Source: a bacterium
GTDB lineage: Bacteria > Latescibacterota > UBA2968 > GCA-2709665
Assembly (NCBI GenBank): GCA_027619145.1
Contig: JAQCGA010000288.1
Location: 1-5,812, forward strand
Direction: 5' to 3'
Length of the DNA: 5,812 nt
Both the position numbers and the translations under genes were made by a program. This document shows, piece by piece, positions 5,496 through 5,812 of the stretch. How positions within the stretch are numbered: the stretch's first letter is position 1; every line of letters begins with the position of its first letter. The notes below the pieces were generated by a model. The model was not told the DNA's origin. It did no database searches and saw only the letters and a list, made by a program, of their open reading frames with translations.

Positions 5496-5812
5496 CTACC
5501 TTCCAATCTTTTCCGAAGCGATTGCAAAGCGTAATCTCGCACTGGTTGAACGAGGGTTGAGATATTGTTCTTGACTTGATGGACGGATTGGCGTGTGTGA
5601 AATACTTTTGTAAATCCCTTTTTTAAAACCTTCCTCAAAGCTTGTGAGTACACGGCGATCTTCTCCAGAATGGAAAGTCAAAACAGCTATTCTCCCATGA
5701 GGTTTTATGCACCAGGGGAGAATTTTCAAAAATTGATCCAATGCTCCAAATTCATCATTCACTGCAATACGAAATGCTTGAAAGCATCGCTGTAATGATT
5801 TTTTAACTGCTT
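5496..5812 (-). CDS. rsmH: Divergent RsmH-type 16S rRNA (cytosine-1402 N4) methyltransferase, C-terminal part
   Basis: This is the C-terminal portion (about 105 codons) of an RsmH/MraW-family S-adenosylmethionine methyltransferase, which modifies C1402 of 16S rRNA in the ribosomal decoding centre. The frame is open through the right edge, so the N-terminal part with the methionine-binding motifs is missing. The GTG at 5762 is an internal valine codon, not a start: the reading runs from upstream as FQAFRIAVNDEFGALDQFL. Family hallmarks follow in order: AVNDEFGALDQFL, the KPHGRIAVLTFHSGEDR block, PIRPSSQEQ and the terminal NPRSTSARLRFA. Two features differ from common RsmH. HSGEDR replaces HSLEDR, and the stretch between EDR and PIRPS is shorter than in B. 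subtilis RsmH by about 14 residues. It may therefore be a paralogue subfamily and not the dcw-cluster housekeeping enzyme. GC is about 39% (5521-5812), with AGA and ATA codons, unlike the adjacent amidase. The stop TAG (5498-5496) precedes the amidase start by four bases. Confidence 0.85.
   Translation of the reverse strand, partial: AVKKSLQRCFQAFRIAVNDEFGALDQFLKILPWCIKPHGRIAVLTFHSGEDRRVLTSFEEGFKKGIYKSISHTPIRPSSQEQYLNPRSTSARLRFAIASEKIGR
5499..5504 (-). promoter_or_regulatory. Shine-Dalgarno sequence that sets the TTG start of the amidase
   Basis: Read on the - strand, GGAAGG occurs 7 bases before the TTG at 5491, inside the last codons of rsmH. No ATG or GTG alternative is possible upstream, because a TGA lies immediately before the TTG in the same frame. 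This placement supports TTG as the start and implies that ribosomes finishing rsmH may reinitiate on the amidase. Confidence 0.75.

Noticed and set aside
5760..5762. GTG at 5762 as the start of a small 88-aa gene
   Set aside because: The codons upstream continue RsmH-like sequence (FQAFRIA before VNDEFG) to the window edge, so this is an internal valine of a truncated rsmH.
1..5812. A defence island, CRISPR array, toxin-antitoxin pair or transposon
   Set aside because: No spaced repeats, nuclease, integrase or transposase motifs, or small toxin-like pairs were found. RecD2 and HD-GYP are ordinary chromosomal families and do not by themselves indicate a defence system.

Overview
The window (5,812 bp) is bacterial and gene-dense, with four protein genes plus one gene cut by the right edge. 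The first gene is itself cut by the left edge. No rRNA, tRNA, CRISPR array, transposase or phage gene was seen. The organism cannot be named from this sequence. RecD2, a GAF/HD-GYP protein, an RsmH-type methyltransferase and an exported repeat protein fit a free-living, probably poorly sampled bacterium, but none of them is diagnostic.

Left block, + strand (1-3902). The window opens inside recD2, a helicase gene whose N-terminal part lies upstream. Its stop overlaps the ATG of a 196-aa gene for a predicted exported protein of unknown function, built from degenerate 14-residue repeats. A GC-rich hairpin with a T-run (2239-2263) ends this pair. A good sigma70-like promoter (2207-2235) lies just before and runs into that hairpin, and it probably drives the next gene (2295-3902). 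That gene encodes a GAF plus HD-GYP-type phosphohydrolase with a large helical insertion in its HD domain.

Convergence zone (3903-4039). It holds a 16-bp perfect palindrome and a long hairpin with a 13-bp outer stem and a T-rich tail. The hairpin is the likely terminator for the left block and perhaps for the right block as well.

Right block, - strand (5812-4040). The C-terminal part of a divergent RsmH (16S rRNA C1402 N4-methyltransferase family) comes first. Four bases after its stop, an amidase-signature hydrolase starts at TTG, with its Shine-Dalgarno sequence inside the end of rsmH. The two are probably co-transcribed. The amidase keeps the whole Lys-Ser-Ser triad. Its coding sequence contains a perfect 17-bp inverted repeat near the 5' end.

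Base composition changes sharply. Sampled lines give about 54% GC in the left block, about 64% in the amidase and 39% in the rsmH fragment. Codon choice changes with it: G-ending codons dominate on the left, C- and G-ending codons are mixed in the amidase, and A/T-ending codons with AGA and ATA appear in rsmH. This suggests different histories for these genes, or possibly a composite assembly. I see no clear new multi-gene system. The most unusual items are the repeat protein tied to recD2, the inverted repeat in the amidase and the promoter-terminator overlap.
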